64,000 nt of DNA from Lachnospiraceae bacterium XBB2008 (lineage in GTDB: Bacteria; Bacillota; Clostridia; Lachnospirales; Lachnospiraceae), in contig FMVL01000003.1 in NCBI GenBank assembly GCA_900102235.1, positions 372,001-436,000 of the forward strand, given 5' to 3'. Below, in pieces: positions 8,401 to 17,624 of this stretch. The position numbers and the translations under genes were made by a program. Under the pieces are notes generated by a model, which saw only the letters and a program-made list of their open reading frames with translations, was not told where the DNA came from and ran no database searches. Every line of letters begins with the position of its first letter. Within the stretch, counting starts at the first letter, position 1.

Positions 8401-8505
8401 GCGCTTAGCGCTGACATCAAACTAATTGATAGGGGTGATTTTTCACCCGATCGTATCTTACGATCATCCAGACATCTGGTATCAAAAAGTATGAGCGATG
8501 GCTCA
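8401..8505 (-). promoter_or_regulatory. Five consecutive hairpins between rpmJ and rpsM (candidate leader)
   Basis: From left: GCGC/GCGC (8401-8411, loop TTA), GGGTGA/TCACCC (8433-8448, loop TTTT), GATCGTA/TACGATC (8449-8465, loop TCT), CCAG/CTGG (8468-8479, loop ACAT) and TGAGC/GCTCA (8492-8505, loop GATG). The second and third abut with no base between them and could stack coaxially. The last begins right after the rpmJ stop codon. There is no U-tract. The position matches the alpha-operon leader of E. coli, where S4 binds; that function here is inference. Confidence 0.6.
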
Positions 8506-8619
8506 TTACCCTTGTACCTGTTTATGCTTGGGATTCTCGCAAATGATCCTAATCTTACCTTTTCTTTTGATGACTTTGCACTTTTCACAGATCGGTTTTA
8601 CTGATGAGCGAACTTTCAT
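8506..8619 (-). CDS. rpmJ: 50S ribosomal protein L36
   Basis: A 37-residue gene running from the ATG at 8617-8619 to the TAA at 8506-8508. The product starts [21 protein letters not shown] and ends NPKHKQVQG. It keeps the zinc ligands Cys11, Cys14, Cys27 and His32 of the C+ (zinc-binding) form of L36. AGGAGG stands 7-8 bases before the start. It lies between infA and rpsM, the conserved position. Confidence 0.98.
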   Translation of the reverse strand: MKVRSSVKPICEKCKVIKRKGKIRIICENPKHKQVQG

Positions 8620-8674
8620 GTTTACTCCTCCTTTCAAACTAATCCATAAGTTCCCGGCCTAAAAAAGCGCCGAC

Positions 8675-8701
8675 TGATATTATATCACGCCGAAGCGGCG
8701 T
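8675..8701 (-). other. Abutting hairpins in the infA-rpmJ gap
   Basis: TGATA/TATCA (8675-8687) is directly followed by ACGCCG/CGGCGT (8687-8701, loop AAG); they share one base. No U-tract follows either on the minus strand. Same class as the other intra-operon hairpins. Confidence 0.65.
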
Positions 8702-8715
8702 AATCAACACATTTT

Positions 8716-8934
8716 TTATTTATCTCTCCAGATTATACGTCCCTTGGAAAGATCGTAGGGTGAAAGTTCCATAGTCACCTTGTCACCGGGCAGGATCCTT
8801 ATGAAGTTCTGGCGAAGCTTACCGCTGATATGCGCCAGTACCACATGCCCGTTCTCAAGCTCCACACGGAACATCGTGTTCGGAAGCTTCTCTACTACGG
8901 TACCTTCAATTTCGATCACATCTGTCTTTGACAT
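8716..8934 (-). CDS. infA: Translation initiation factor IF-1
   Basis: IF-1 is a small OB-fold factor that occupies the A site during initiation. All 72 residues match the family: [19 protein letters not shown], then [29 protein letters not shown], ending [13 protein letters not shown]. Its start codon lies inside the 3' end of map (19-base overlap), implying coupled translation. Confidence 0.99.
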   Translation of the reverse strand: MSKTDVIEIEGTVVEKLPNTMFRVELENGHVVLAHISGKLRQNFIRILPGDKVTMELSPYDLSKGRIIWRDK

Positions 8935-9719
8935 ATATTTCCTCCCTGCAGCTTTTTCCTTTCTTCCTCATGCAGTGTCAGTATCTCGGGTTCTGAATCG
9001 GTGATCAGGATCGTATTCTCATAATGTGCCGAATACCTCCCGTCACAGGTGACGACCGTCCAGTCATCATCAAGCCATTCGACTTCTTCCGTGCCCATGT
9101 TGATCATGGGCTCTATCGCAAGCGTCATGCCCTTCTTTAACTTAGGGCCGCGATGCCTCTGTCTGAAATTCGGGATGTTGGGCGACTCATGAAGATGAGT
9201 TCCTATCCCGTGTCCGCAGAGATCTTCAACTATTCCGTATCCGTACGGTGTAACGTAGTCGTCGATCGCTGCGCTGATATCATGAAGCCTGCATCCCGCT
9301 CTGGCTTTCTGTATTCCCGCAAAAAACGAATCCCGCGTCACTTCTATCAGTTTCGCCGCCTCGGGTGAGATCTCTCCGACTCCGTAAGTTCTGGCAGCGT
9401 CCGAATGATAACCTCTGTAGATGAGTCCCGCATCGAGGCTTACGATGTCGCCTTCTTCAAGGATGCGGTCTTTGGTGGGGATACCGTGAACCACCTCGTC
9501 GTTAACGGAAACGCATATGCTTGCGGGATAACCGTTATAATGAAGGAAGTTCGGTATGCCACCCAGCTTTCGTATCAGCGCCTCTCCCTGTTCATCTATA
9601 TCCGCGGTGCTGATACCGGGGCGTATGATCTGACCGAGTTCATAATGTACTATGCTAAGGAGCCTGCAGGACTCACGCATGTACTCTATCTCGTCTTCGG
9701 TCTTAATATTTATGGCCAT
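8916..9719 (-). CDS. map: Type I methionine aminopeptidase
   Basis: Removes the initiator methionine from nascent proteins; dinuclear metal enzyme of family M24A. The product has 267 residues. Visible active-site segments are VVHGIPT (His near 79), [18 protein letters not shown] (two Asp ligands near 96 and 107), [10 protein letters not shown] (His near 170) and LAIEPMI (Glu near 204). The C-terminal 15-20 residues, running over the infA start, are slightly longer than in many homologues. The adk-map-infA order is conserved. Confidence 0.98.
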   Translation of the reverse strand: MAINIKTEDEIEYMRESCRLLSIVHYELGQIIRPGISTADIDEQGEALIRKLGGIPNFLHYNGYPASICVSVNDEVVHGIPTKDRILEEGDIVSLDAGLIYRGYHSDAARTYGVGEISPEAAKLIEVTRDSFFAGIQKARAGCRLHDISAAIDDYVTPYGYGIVEDLCGHGIGTHLHESPNIPNFRQRHRGPKLKKGMTLAIEPMINMGTEEVEWLDDDWTVVTCDGRYSAHYENTILITDSEPEILTLHEEERKKLQGGNICQRQM

Positions 9720-9723
9720 CGAT

Positions 9724-10365
9724 TTATCCCAGGATCGATACTATGGCATTGAAGACATCTTTCATGTCCTGTGTACCGTCCACGGTCTTAAGGACGCCTT
9801 CAGCTGTATAGAAATCGATCAGCGGCTGAGTCTGTGTGTGATAAACATTAAGTCTGTTCTGAACCGTCTCGGGCTTGTCATCATCGCGAAGGATCAGCTC
9901 GCCTCCGCATACATCACAGATGCCTTCCTTCTTCGGCGGTATGTGTTCTACATGATATGTGGCTCCGCAGGTCACGCATGCCCTGCGTCCGCCCATGCGC
10001 TTAACGATGTTCTCATCGGGAACGTCAACATCGATCGCATAGTCGATTGACTCACCGAGTCTATCGAGTTCTTTCTTCAATGTTTCCGCCTGAGGGATGG
10101 TTCTCGGGAACCCGTCGAGGACATATCCGTTCTTGCAGTCATCCTGAGCTACTCTGTCGAGCAGGATCCTTACCGTGAGCTCATCGGGAACGAGTTCTCC
10201 CTTATCCATATAGGACTTTGCTTCACGTCCGAGATCGGTTCCGTTCTTTATATTTGCTCTGAAGATATCACCCGTTGATACGTGGGGAATACCGTATTTT
10301 TCAGCTATCATCTTGGCCTGGGTACCTTTACCCGCACCCGGCGCACCTAACATTACTATTTTCAT
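9724..10365 (-). CDS. adk: Adenylate kinase
   Basis: Catalyses ATP + AMP to 2 ADP. The 213-residue product has the P-loop GAPGAGKGTQ (residues 7-16), the NMP-binding segment STGDIFRANI and the arginine-rich GFPRT motif near 88. Its LID carries a four-cysteine zinc site, CVTCG near 130 and CDVCG near 151, the Gram-positive long form. It follows secY after a 199-base structured gap and precedes map by 4 bases. Confidence 0.99.
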   Translation of the reverse strand: MKIVMLGAPGAGKGTQAKMIAEKYGIPHVSTGDIFRANIKNGTDLGREAKSYMDKGELVPDELTVRILLDRVAQDDCKNGYVLDGFPRTIPQAETLKKELDRLGESIDYAIDVDVPDENIVKRMGGRRACVTCGATYHVEHIPPKKEGICDVCGGELILRDDDKPETVQNRLNVYHTQTQPLIDFYTAEGVLKTVDGTQDMKDVFNAIVSILG

Positions 10366-10398
10366 TCTAAATTCCCTATATGCATTAAAACGACGTAA

Positions 10399-10536
10399 GG
10401 ATGCGGATACAGATTGTTCTCAAGCAGGTGCTTGTGAGCCGCCGCTGCTTAGCGAGGTTCCTCACGAGCTTAGCATGCGCTGCGAGCGATCAGCAGCGAA
10501 AGCGTGCCTGCGGAGAATGATCTGTATTCCGCATCC
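10399..10536 (-). other. Large imperfect-palindrome element between secY and adk
   Basis: A long stem closes the element: GGATGCGG (10399-10406) pairs with CCGCATCC (10529-10536), ATACAGAT (10407-10414) with ATCTGTAT (10520-10527), and TTCTC (10417-10421) with GAGAA (10513-10517). One bulged base and a two-base internal loop interrupt it; on the plus strand the loop bases can form two G-U pairs. Inside, CAAGC/GCTTG (10421-10434) and CGCTGC/GCAGCG (10478-10498) form hairpins and GAG/CTC forms a weak one. No ORF or U-tract is present. It could be a structured RNA in the operon mRNA or a dispersed ERIC-like intergenic repeat; the sequence alone does not decide. Confidence 0.6.
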
Positions 10537-10564
10537 GTATCATTTTATATCCTCCAAGGCATTC

Positions 10565-11878
10565 TCAGTCATTAAGGAATCCCTTGTAATTACGTACCAG
10601 CATCTGTGACTCAACCTGCTTGATGGTCTCGAGCACAACGCTGACGATGATTATCAGGCTCGTACCGCCGAAGGATACGTTTGCACCGAACAGACCGTTG
10701 AACAGGAAGGGCAGAACACATACGATGATGAGTCCGATAGCTCCGATGAACACGATATAGTTCAGTATCTTGGCAAGATAATCACTGGTAGGCTTACCGG
10801 GACGGATACCCGGGATAAAACCGCCCTGCTTCTTCATGTTATCCGCGATCTCCAAAGGATTGAAGGTAATGGATGTATAGAAGTAAGCAAAGAATACTAC
10901 GAGTATTACATATACCAGCAGACCCAATGTGTACTGAGGCTGGTTGGGGTTGCACCAGTTATTTGATGAAAGTCCTTTGAGGATCTCACCCCATACGCCT
11001 GTTCCCTGAATATTGAAGAACGAGCATATGATAACCGGGAACTGCATAAGGCTCGATGCGAAGATGACCGGGATAACACCGCCGGTGTTTACACGAAGCG
11101 GAATGTTGGTCGTCTGACCGCCAACCATCTTACGGCCCTGAACCTTCTTTGCGTACTGTACGGGGATCTTGCGCACGCCGTCGTTAAGCACGATAACGAG
11201 TACTACCATTCCCACGATGACTGCGATGATGATGATCGCAGATACAGCACCTTTTGCTATGGATTTGTTCTTGATGAACTGCTCATACAGGGAAGCGATA
11301 TCCTGAGGTACTCTTGAAAGGATGTTGATGGTCAGGACGATTGAAATACCGTTTCCTATACCGTTCTCAGTGATCCTCTCACCTATCCACATCAGGAATG
11401 CACTACCTGCGGTAAGTGCAGCAACTACAAGAATTACATTAAGTGCATTAAACTTTTCGAGCAGTCCGCTCCTGCCGAATCCGACTGCCATTGCAGTTGA
11501 CTCTATAAGGGCAAGCGCTACTGTCACGTAACGGGTGATGGATGCGATCTTCTTGCGGCCATCCTCACCGTCTCTCTGCATCTCTTCGAGCTTCGGTATA
11601 GCGATCGTCAAAAGCTGCATGATGATCGATGAAGTGATGTAGGGAGTGATATTAAGGGCGATGATCGACATGTTAAGGAAAGATCCGCCGGTAAATGCAT
11701 CAAAGAAGTTGAATGCATCTCCTGTCTGCTGGGCAAACCAGTTAGCGAAATAGTTCCTGTCGACGCCCGGAACGGGAAGCTGTGAAGCAAGTCTGATGAC
11801 AACGAGCATTGCCAGAGTCATCAGGATCTTGTTTCTCAGTTCCTTGATCTTAAAAGCATTTTGTACGGTATTGAACAT
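10565..11878 (-). CDS. secY: Protein translocase subunit SecY
   Basis: Channel-forming subunit of the Sec translocon. The product has 437 residues with ten predicted hydrophobic segments. Segments include LPVPGVDRNYF in the first periplasmic loop, the plug-region FNFFDAFTGGSFLNMSIIALNITPYI, and GKPTSDYLAKILN in a cytoplasmic loop. It overlaps rplO by one base (spc operon order). A 199-base gap with a large palindromic element separates it from adk. Confidence 0.99.
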   Translation of the reverse strand: MFNTVQNAFKIKELRNKILMTLAMLVVIRLASQLPVPGVDRNYFANWFAQQTGDAFNFFDAFTGGSFLNMSIIALNITPYITSSIIMQLLTIAIPKLEEMQRDGEDGRKKIASITRYVTVALALIESTAMAVGFGRSGLLEKFNALNVILVVAALTAGSAFLMWIGERITENGIGNGISIVLTINILSRVPQDIASLYEQFIKNKSIAKGAVSAIIIIAVIVGMVVLVIVLNDGVRKIPVQYAKKVQGRKMVGGQTTNIPLRVNTGGVIPVIFASSLMQFPVIICSFFNIQGTGVWGEILKGLSSNNWCNPNQPQYTLGLLVYVILVVFFAYFYTSITFNPLEIADNMKKQGGFIPGIRPGKPTSDYLAKILNYIVFIGAIGLIIVCVLPFLFNGLFGANVSFGGTSLIIIVSVVLETIKQVESQMLVRNYKGFLND

Positions 11879-12318
11879 TAGATCACCTCTGCAGTTCCAC
11901 CAAGTGCCTCAATCTTTTCTTTTGCGGATTCGCTATAAGCGTTAACCTTGACATTGAGCTTCTTGGTAAGTTCGCCATTGCCTAAAATCTTGACACCATC
12001 AGCTGTTTTGTTGATGATGCCGCGCTCAAGGAGTTCGTTAACTCCTACTTCGGCACCATTGTCAAAAGCTTCCAACGCACTAACATTTATAGCTATTATC
12101 TCTTTTGCATTTCTGTTCTTGAAACCTCTCTTGGGAAGTCTCCTGTAGAGAGGCATCTGGCCACCTTCGAAACCGATCCTGGGTGCGCCTGAACGTGCTT
12201 TCTGTCCTTTATGTCCCTTACCGGCAGTCTTGCCGTTTCCTGAACCGTGACCACGGCCGCGTCTGAAGTTGTCGCTTTGCTTGGAACCGGCTGCAGGCTG
12301 TAAATTAGATAATTCCAT
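11878..12318 (-). CDS. rplO: 50S ribosomal protein L15
   Basis: L15 is a late-assembly 50S protein of 146 residues. It has the Gly/Arg/Lys-rich N-terminal extension [26 protein letters not shown] (read in parts) and the C-terminal globular domain ending [16 protein letters not shown]. It overlaps both neighbours by one base: its stop shares a base with secY and its start with the stop of rpmD. Confidence 0.98.
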   Translation of the reverse strand: MELSNLQPAAGSKQSDNFRRGRGHGSGNGKTAGKGHKGQKARSGAPRIGFEGGQMPLYRRLPKRGFKNRNAKEIIAINVSALEAFDNGAEVGVNELLERGIINKTADGVKILGNGELTKKLNVKVNAYSESAKEKIEALGGTAEVI

Positions 12319-12521
12319 TATGCTTCCTCCTCTACTGCGACTAAGTGACTAACCTTACGGATCTGACCTCTGGTAGCACCATTATCAGGTAATTCTACTG
12401 TCTGATGTAACTTATGCAGCCCCATTGCCTCTACGGTTGCTCTCTGCTTGGGTATAGCGCCTATGGGAGACTTTACCAGAGTAACCTTGATGGTAGATGC
12501 TGCTTTCTTCTTTCCTGCCAT
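12318..12521 (-). CDS. rpmD: 50S ribosomal protein L30
   Basis: A 67-residue L30 of the bacterial short form: [28 protein letters not shown] followed by the conserved [15 protein letters not shown] segment. It lies between rpsE and rplO in the spc operon. The C-terminus ends in EEEA, slightly acidic. Confidence 0.98.
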   Translation of the reverse strand: MAGKKKAASTIKVTLVKSPIGAIPKQRATVEAMGLHKLHQTVELPDNGATRGQIRKVSHLVAVEEEA

Positions 12522-12535
12522 TGTATACTCCTTTC

Positions 12536-13045
12536 TCAGCCTGTGATCTCGGCAACTGATTTGCCGCGCTTCCTGGCTACTTCCTCAGGAGTCTTAAGAG
12601 AAGTGAGTCCGCTGATTGTAGCGAGGACTACGTTCTGCTTGTTATTAGATCCCAGGGACTTGGTACGGATGTTTCTGATACCTGCAAGCTCGCAAACGAC
12701 ACGTGCGGGACCACCTGCGATGATACCCGTACCTTCGGGAGCCTTCTTAAGCAGTACATTGGCTGAGCCGTACTTACCTATTGTGTCGTGAGTAAGGGAT
12801 GAATTATCATCCATGGCTATCTCTACGAGGTGCTTGATCGCATCCTCTTTTCCTTTACGGATAGCTTCAGGGATTTCCACTGCTTTACCCAGACCTGCAC
12901 CTACATGTCCGTTGCCGTCACCGACAACAACCAGTGCGGTGAATCTCATGCTGCGACCACCCTTAACGGTCTTGGTAACGCGCTTGATGGCAACAACCTT
13001 ATCATTTAACTCTAACTGACTTGCGTCTATGATAGTGTGTTTCAT
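12536..13045 (-). CDS. rpsE: 30S ribosomal protein S5
   Basis: S5 contributes to mRNA entry and decoding accuracy. The 169-residue product has the S5 double-stranded-RNA-like domain ([24 protein letters not shown], then [12 protein letters not shown]) and the C-terminal RRM-like half with [19 protein letters not shown]. Length and motifs are typical. Confidence 0.99.
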   Translation of the reverse strand: MKHTIIDASQLELNDKVVAIKRVTKTVKGGRSMRFTALVVVGDGNGHVGAGLGKAVEIPEAIRKGKEDAIKHLVEIAMDDNSSLTHDTIGKYGSANVLLKKAPEGTGIIAGGPARVVCELAGIRNIRTKSLGSNNKQNVVLATISGLTSLKTPEEVARKRGKSVAEITG

Positions 13046-13061
13046 TATCGTCTCCTTCCTC

Positions 13062-13430
13062 TTAGAATTCCAGTCCGGCTTCTCTTGCAGCCTCAGCGAG
13101 TGCTGCGATCTTGCCCTGATATATGAAGCCGCCTCTGTCGAATACTACCTCTTTGATACCCGCATCTACGGCTCTCTTGCCGATAACGGATCCGAGGTAA
13201 GCTGCTGCTTCGACATCATTGGTCTTTTCAAGCTTTGCCTTAACCTCTTTCTCAAGAGTTGAAGCGGAAACGAGTGTGTTGCCTGCAGTGTCATCGATAA
13301 TTTGAGCATACATATGCTGATTGCTTCTGAATACAGCCAGACGAGGTCTTGCAGCTGTGCCGCTCAAGTGGTTACGTATTCTTCTGTGCTTTTTTGCACG
13401 GACTTCTTGTCTTGATTCTTTCCTGACCAT
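13062..13430 (-). CDS. rplR: 50S ribosomal protein L18
   Basis: L18 binds 5S rRNA in the central protuberance. The 122-residue product has [32 protein letters not shown] and ends [14 protein letters not shown]. Standard spc-operon place between rplF and rpsE. Confidence 0.99.
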   Translation of the reverse strand: MVRKESRQEVRAKKHRRIRNHLSGTAARPRLAVFRSNQHMYAQIIDDTAGNTLVSASTLEKEVKAKLEKTNDVEAAAYLGSVIGKRAVDAGIKEVVFDRGGFIYQGKIAALAEAAREAGLEF

Positions 13431-13450
13431 CTCTATACTCTCCTTATCTA

Positions 13451-13993
13451 TTATTTCTTACCGGCCTTACCGGCTTTGCGACGGATAGTCTCATCAGCAT
13501 ACTTGATACCTTTGCCCTTGTAAGGTTCAGGTCTTCTCTTGTCTCTGATCTCTGCTGCGAACTGTCCTACCTTTTCCTTGTCGATGCCCTTGACGATGAT
13601 GATATTCTGACCTTCAAGTACGGTCTCGATACCTTCAGGGTCTGTCATCTCCACAGGATGAGAGTAACCTAAGTTAAGGGTCAGAGTCTTGCCTGACTTG
13701 GATGCTCTGTAACCAACACCGTTTACTTCAAGCTTCTTCTCATAGCCTTCGGTAACACCTACGATCATGTTGTTGATCAGTGTTCTGGTCAGACCATGTA
13801 AAGATTTCATCTTCTTCAGATCATTGGGACGTGCAACCGTAAGCTGTCCATCCTCCATCTTGATCTCCATCTCAGAGGGAAGTGTTCTCTTTAACTCCCC
13901 TTTGGGACCTTTAACAGTCACTGTGTTATTTTCTGCCACATCTACGTTTACACCCGCAGGTATGGCGATTGGCATTCTTCCTATACGTGACAT
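13451..13993 (-). CDS. rplF: 50S ribosomal protein L6
   Basis: L6 lies near the sarcin-ricin loop. The 180-residue product starts [15 protein letters not shown], has two L6 folds and the C-terminal signature [20 protein letters not shown] 90-base gap with two strong hairpins separates it from rpsH upstream. Confidence 0.99.
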   Translation of the reverse strand: MSRIGRMPIAIPAGVNVDVAENNTVTVKGPKGELKRTLPSEMEIKMEDGQLTVARPNDLKKMKSLHGLTRTLINNMIVGVTEGYEKKLEVNGVGYRASKSGKTLTLNLGYSHPVEMTDPEGIETVLEGQNIIIVKGIDKEKVGQFAAEIRDKRRPEPYKGKGIKYADETIRRKAGKAGKK

Positions 13994-14023
13994 GCCCGTA
14001 CCTCCTAATCTTTTTCACTACGC

Positions 14024-14080
14024 GCACAACATCGGATGTTGTGCAGCCTGTCCGGAAATACATGGATGTATTTCCAGGCT
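14024..14080 (-). promoter_or_regulatory. Two strong hairpins in the rpsH-rplF gap
   Basis: GCACAACAT (14024-14032) pairs with ATGTTGTGC (14036-14044) around CGG. Directly next to it, AGCCTG (14045-14050) pairs with CAGGCT (14075-14080) and encloses GAAATACA (14055-14062) with TGTATTTC (14067-14074). They begin three bases after the rpsH stop and fill most of the gap. No U-tract follows. Candidate S8 or L6 control site, mRNA processing site or insulation structure (inference). Confidence 0.6.
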
Positions 14081-14083
14081 ACA

Positions 14084-14485
14084 TCACCAAACGAAAGCGA
14101 GTACTTCACCGCCGACCTGAAGCTCTCTGGCCTTCTTATCGGTGATAACGCCCTGGTTGGTTGAAATGATTGCGATTCCAAGACCACCGAGTACCTTGGG
14201 AAGCTCGTCCTTGCCTGCATATACTCTAAGGCCGGGCTTGGAGATTCTCTTGATACCGCTTATGATCTTGTCATTCTTGTCCTCACCATACTTAAGTGTG
14301 ATGTGGATGTTCTTGAAACTGCCGGCGTCAACCAGCTCATATTTCTTGATGTAACCTTCTTCAAGAAGAATGTCAGCGATAGCTGTCTTCATCTTGGAAG
14401 AAGGGATATCAACTGTATCGTGTTTTGCAGTATTAGCGTTACGGATTCTGGTAAGCATATCTGCAATAGGATCACTCATTGTCAT
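14084..14485 (-). CDS. rpsH: 30S ribosomal protein S8
   Basis: S8 is a primary 16S-binding protein and, in E. coli, the repressor of the spc operon. The 133-residue product has [17 protein letters not shown] at the start and the C-terminal [24 protein letters not shown]. Two strong hairpins follow its stop codon. Confidence 0.99.
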   Translation of the reverse strand: MTMSDPIADMLTRIRNANTAKHDTVDIPSSKMKTAIADILLEEGYIKKYELVDAGSFKNIHITLKYGEDKNDKIISGIKRISKPGLRVYAGKDELPKVLGGLGIAIISTNQGVITDKKARELQVGGEVLAFVW

Positions 14486-14522
14486 TTGATTTTGCCTCCT
14501 TACTTTCTATACTTATCTGAAT

Positions 14523-14708
14523 TTACCAGCTGGCTTTCTTTACGCCGGGGATCTGTCCCTTGTAAGCCAGTTCACGGAAGCAAACTCTGCAGATTCCGTA
14601 CTTTCTTAACACTGAATGCGGACGTCCGCATATCTTGCAGCGGGTGTACTCTCTGGTGGAGAACTTAGGTTTGCGCTGCTGCTTAACCTTCATAGATGTC
14701 TTAGCCAT
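14523..14708 (-). CDS. rpsN: 30S ribosomal protein S14, zinc-binding type
   Basis: The short 61-residue S14 (type Z) with a zinc ribbon: Cys24, Cys27 (CKIC), Cys40 and Cys43 (CRVC), ending [11 protein letters not shown]. This C+ form is standard in Clostridia. It lies between rplE and rpsH. Confidence 0.99.
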   Translation of the reverse strand: MAKTSMKVKQQRKPKFSTREYTRCKICGRPHSVLRKYGICRVCFRELAYKGQIPGVKKASW

Positions 14709-14723
14709 GAATACGATTCCTCC

Positions 14724-15266
14724 TTATCTGGCAAACGGCATGCCGAAGAGTCTGAGCAATTCTCTTGCCTCTTCGTCTGTCTCGGCAGTGGTAACGACGA
14801 TGATATCCATACCTCTGACCTTATCAACCTTGTCATACTCGATCTCAGGGAAGATCAGCTGCTCCTTGATGCCCAGAGCATAATTGCCTCTGCCGTCAAA
14901 AGAGTTGGGATCTACACCTCTGAAGTCACGCACACGGGGAAGTGCAAGGTTAACCAGACGATCAAGGAACTCATACATCTTGTCTCCGCGAAGAGTGGTC
15001 TTGCAGCCGATGGCCATGCCCTCTCTTATCTTGAAGTTTGCGATGGAGTTCTTTGCACGTGTGATAACTGCCTTCTGTCCTGTGATGGTCTCCAAATCAG
15101 ATACAGCGCCCTCAAGCACTTTTGCGTTATCTTTTGCTTCACCGACGCCCATATTTACCACGATCTTGTCAAGCTTGGGAACCTGCATAACGTTCTTGTA
15201 GCCGAACTTAGCGGTCATGGCGTCCATGATCTCATTCTTATATGTTTCTTTAAGTCTGCTGCTCAA
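14724..15266 (-). CDS. rplE: 50S ribosomal protein L5
   Basis: L5 binds 5S rRNA and the P-site tRNA region. The 180-residue product has [18 protein letters not shown] near the start, then [22 protein letters not shown], and ends [13 protein letters not shown]. Typical in length and place. Confidence 0.99.
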   Translation of the reverse strand: MSSRLKETYKNEIMDAMTAKFGYKNVMQVPKLDKIVVNMGVGEAKDNAKVLEGAVSDLETITGQKAVITRAKNSIANFKIREGMAIGCKTTLRGDKMYEFLDRLVNLALPRVRDFRGVDPNSFDGRGNYALGIKEQLIFPEIEYDKVDKVRGMDIIVVTTAETDEEARELLRLFGMPFAR

Positions 15267-15283
15267 TTTTCGCTCCTCCCCTG

Positions 15284-15595
15284 TTAATCAATGACATCGC
15301 CGGTAGACTTGGCTACACGGACCTTCTTGCCATCCTTAAAGTCAAAGCCTACTCTTGTTGCCTTGCCCTTGTGCATATACATCACGTTGGAAATATCAAG
15401 GGGGGCCTCCTTCTGTACGATACCGCCGCTGGCGTTTGCTGCTGAAGGTTTCTCGTGCTTGGTGATCATATTGATACCTTCTACGACTACCTTGCCCTTT
15501 GCAGGATCAACGGCGATAACCTTGCCTTCTCTGTCTTTATCTTTGCCGGCGATAACCTTAACGGTATCACCTTTCTTAATCTTACAAGTTGCCAT
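15284..15595 (-). CDS. rplX: 50S ribosomal protein L24
   Basis: L24 starts 50S assembly. The 103-residue product carries the KOW motif near residues 6-30 ([20 protein letters not shown]), then [20 protein letters not shown]. It lies 11 bases after rplN. Confidence 0.99.
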   Translation of the reverse strand: MATCKIKKGDTVKVIAGKDKDREGKVIAVDPAKGKVVVEGINMITKHEKPSAANASGGIVQKEAPLDISNVMYMHKGKATRVGFDFKDGKKVRVAKSTGDVID

Positions 15596-15606
15596 CTCGG
15601 TCCTCC

Positions 15607-15975
15607 TTATAATACTTCGGGAGCCAGAGAAACGATCTTCATGAACTGCTTATCACGAAGTTCTCTTGCTACGGGTCCAAAAATACGTGTACCTCTGGGA
15701 GTCTTGTCATCCCTGATGATAACGGCTGCATTCTCATCGAATCTGATGTATGAGCCGTCCTTACGGTGTGCACCCTTAACGGTACGTACAACGACTGCCT
15801 TGACTACTTCACCCTTCTTAACAACGCCTCCGGGTGTTGCATCTTTAACGGTAGCAACGATTATATCACCGATATTGGCATATCTTCTGGTGGAACCGCC
15901 CATAACTCTGATGCAGAGAAGCTCTTTGGCACCGGTGTTATCAGCGACCTTCAGTCTGCTTTCCTGTTGAATCAT
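15607..15975 (-). CDS. rplN: 50S ribosomal protein L14
   Basis: L14 forms an intersubunit bridge. The 122-residue product starts [24 protein letters not shown] and ends [16 protein letters not shown], matching the family throughout. A hairpin gap precedes it. Confidence 0.99.
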   Translation of the reverse strand: MIQQESRLKVADNTGAKELLCIRVMGGSTRRYANIGDIIVATVKDATPGGVVKKGEVVKAVVVRTVKGAHRKDGSYIRFDENAAVIIRDDKTPRGTRIFGPVARELRDKQFMKIVSLAPEVL

Positions 15976-16001
15976 GATCTATCTCCTTCTAACTAAAAGT
16001 C

Positions 16002-16015
16002 CGGCATATATGCCG
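16002..16015 (-). other. Palindromic hairpin in the rpsQ-rplN gap
   Basis: Perfect 14-base palindrome CGGCATATATGCCG (five-pair stem, TATA loop) in the 44-base gap. No U-tract follows it. It resembles CACATATATGTG at 5778 in having a TATA centre. Confidence 0.7.
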
Positions 16016-16019
16016 CAAA

Positions 16020-16274
16020 TCACTTTGCTCTCTCTACGATCTCAACAAGTCTCCATCTCTTATCCTTTGACAGAGGTCTTGTCTCCATTACCTTAACGGT
16101 ATCACCTATGTTGCATTCATTGTTCTCGTCATGAGCTTTGAGCTTGTAAGTTCTCTTTACGATCTTGTTGTAAAGGGGATGCTTTACATGATCCTCTATG
16201 GCAACAACAATGGTCTTATCCATCTTATTGCTGGTGACCTTGCCGGTACGGGTCTTTCTTAAATTCCTTTCCAC
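16020..16274 (-). CDS. rpsQ: 30S ribosomal protein S17
   Basis: S17 is a primary 16S-binding OB-fold protein. The 84-residue product has [24 protein letters not shown], then [31 protein letters not shown]. Normal in length and place. Confidence 0.99.
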   Translation of the reverse strand: MERNLRKTRTGKVTSNKMDKTIVVAIEDHVKHPLYNKIVKRTYKLKAHDENNECNIGDTVKVMETRPLSKDKRWRLVEIVERAK

Positions 16275-16303
16275 TGTGTCTCTCCTTTCCGTGACAATAC
16301 GAA

Positions 16304-16510
16304 TTAAGCTTCTTTAGCCTTCTGTGTGATCACTGTCTGAATTCTTGCGATGTTTCTTCTGACTTCCTTAATTCTTGCTGTATTGTCAAGCTGGTTAGTA
16401 GCGTTCTGGAATCTCAGGTTGAAGAGTTCTTTCTTGGCATCTGTCAGAGCCTGTGCCAGTTCCGCATCGGTCTTGGTTGTCAGCTCAGCTGTATATTTAT
16501 TAGTTTTCAT
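16304..16510 (-). CDS. rpmC: 50S ribosomal protein L29
   Basis: 68 residues from the ATG at 16508-16510 ([20 protein letters not shown]), which overlaps the end of rplP by 11 bases. The frame remains open upstream, but that stretch is rplP sequence in another frame and shows no L29 homology. The family region [22 protein letters not shown] is intact. It lies between rplP and rpsQ. Confidence 0.98.
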   Translation of the reverse strand: MKTNKYTAELTTKTDAELAQALTDAKKELFNLRFQNATNQLDNTARIKEVRRNIARIQTVITQKAKEA

Positions 16511-16937
16511 TTGCAGCACCGCCTTCCAGATCGGCTTTAGATACGATCTTACACTTGCAGGGAAGTTTGTGTGTCGCGAGTCGAAGAGCTTCTCTTGCTG
16601 TTTCTTCGGAAACTCCGGCGATCTCAAACATCACACGTCCCGGTTTAACAACAGCTACCCAGTACTCAAGAGTACCTTTTCCTGAACCCATTCGGGTCTC
16701 GGCAGGCTTAGCGGTAACGGGCTTGTCAGGGAAGATCTTGATCCAAACCTTACCACCACGCTTGATGTAACGGTTGATGGCGATACGGGCCGCCTCTATC
16801 TGATTGGATTTGATCCAGCAAGGCTCGGTAGCGACTATACCGTATTCACCATATGTGATCGTATTACCACGGGTAGCCTTGCCGGCCATGCTTCCGCGGA
16901 ACTGCTTACGACGTTTTACTCTTTTAGGCATTAACAT
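16500..16937 (-). CDS. rplP: 50S ribosomal protein L16
   Basis: L16 organises the A-site region of 50S. The 145-residue product starts [19 protein letters not shown] and contains [19 protein letters not shown] and [18 protein letters not shown]. One-base overlap with rpsC and an 11-base overlap with rpmC indicate tight coupling. Confidence 0.99.
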   Translation of the reverse strand: MLMPKRVKRRKQFRGSMAGKATRGNTITYGEYGIVATEPCWIKSNQIEAARIAINRYIKRGGKVWIKIFPDKPVTAKPAETRMGSGKGTLEYWVAVVKPGRVMFEIAGVSEETAREALRLATHKLPCKCKIVSKADLEGGAANEN

Positions 16938-17596
16938 TATTTATCGCTCCCTTCCTCATTGGATTTGGTAGGAAGGATCTCACCCTTGTAGATCCAAACC
17001 TTAACTCCGACTTTACCATAAGTCGTGTCGGCCTCAGCGAAGCCGTAATCAATGTCTGCACGAAGTGTCTGAAGCGGGATGGTTCCCTCTGAGTAGAACT
17101 CGGTACGAGCCATATCCGCACCACCCAGACGACCTGCAACTGCAGCCTTGATACCAAGAGCGCCTGCCTTCATGGTTCTGCCCATGCAGGACTTCATGGC
17201 ACGTCTGAAGGATACACGGTTCTCGAGCTGGCTTGCGATGTTCTCTGCAACAAGCTGTGCATCTCTGTCAGGTCTCTTGATCTCCTTGATATCTACCGAA
17301 AGTTTCTTATCGGTGAGCTTGGCAAGCTCCTGCTTGGTGACCTCGATCTCCTGTCCGCCCTTACCGATCACGATACCGGGCTTAGCGGTGTAGATGATCA
17401 CCTTTACTCTGTCAGATGCTCTCTCGATCTCGATCTTGGAAACACCTGCGCTGTAGAGTTTCTTCTTCAGATACTCTCTGATCTTGTAATCTTCAACCAG
17501 ATAGTCGGCAAAATCCTTGTCATCCGCATACCATCTGGAATCCCAATCTTTGATAACACCCACTCTTAAACCGTGAGGATTAACTTTCTGTCCCAT
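16937..17596 (-). CDS. rpsC: 30S ribosomal protein S3
   Basis: S3 lies at the mRNA entry channel. The 219-residue product starts [24 protein letters not shown], has the KH-type segment [20 protein letters not shown] near 75 and the C-terminal [26 protein letters not shown]. Typical. Confidence 0.99.
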   Translation of the reverse strand: MGQKVNPHGLRVGVIKDWDSRWYADDKDFADYLVEDYKIREYLKKKLYSAGVSKIEIERASDRVKVIIYTAKPGIVIGKGGQEIEVTKQELAKLTDKKLSVDIKEIKRPDRDAQLVAENIASQLENRVSFRRAMKSCMGRTMKAGALGIKAAVAGRLGGADMARTEFYSEGTIPLQTLRADIDYGFAEADTTYGKVGVKVWIYKGEILPTKSNEEGSDK

Positions 17597-17624
17597 TAAT
17601 TTCTCCTTTCGTCTAGGTAACCGA

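Noticed and set aside
8388-8588. 66-residue minus-strand ORF across the rpmJ-rpsM gap
   Set aside because: It overlaps rpmJ in another frame and its sequence is made by the hairpin-rich gap; no family similarity and no RBS.
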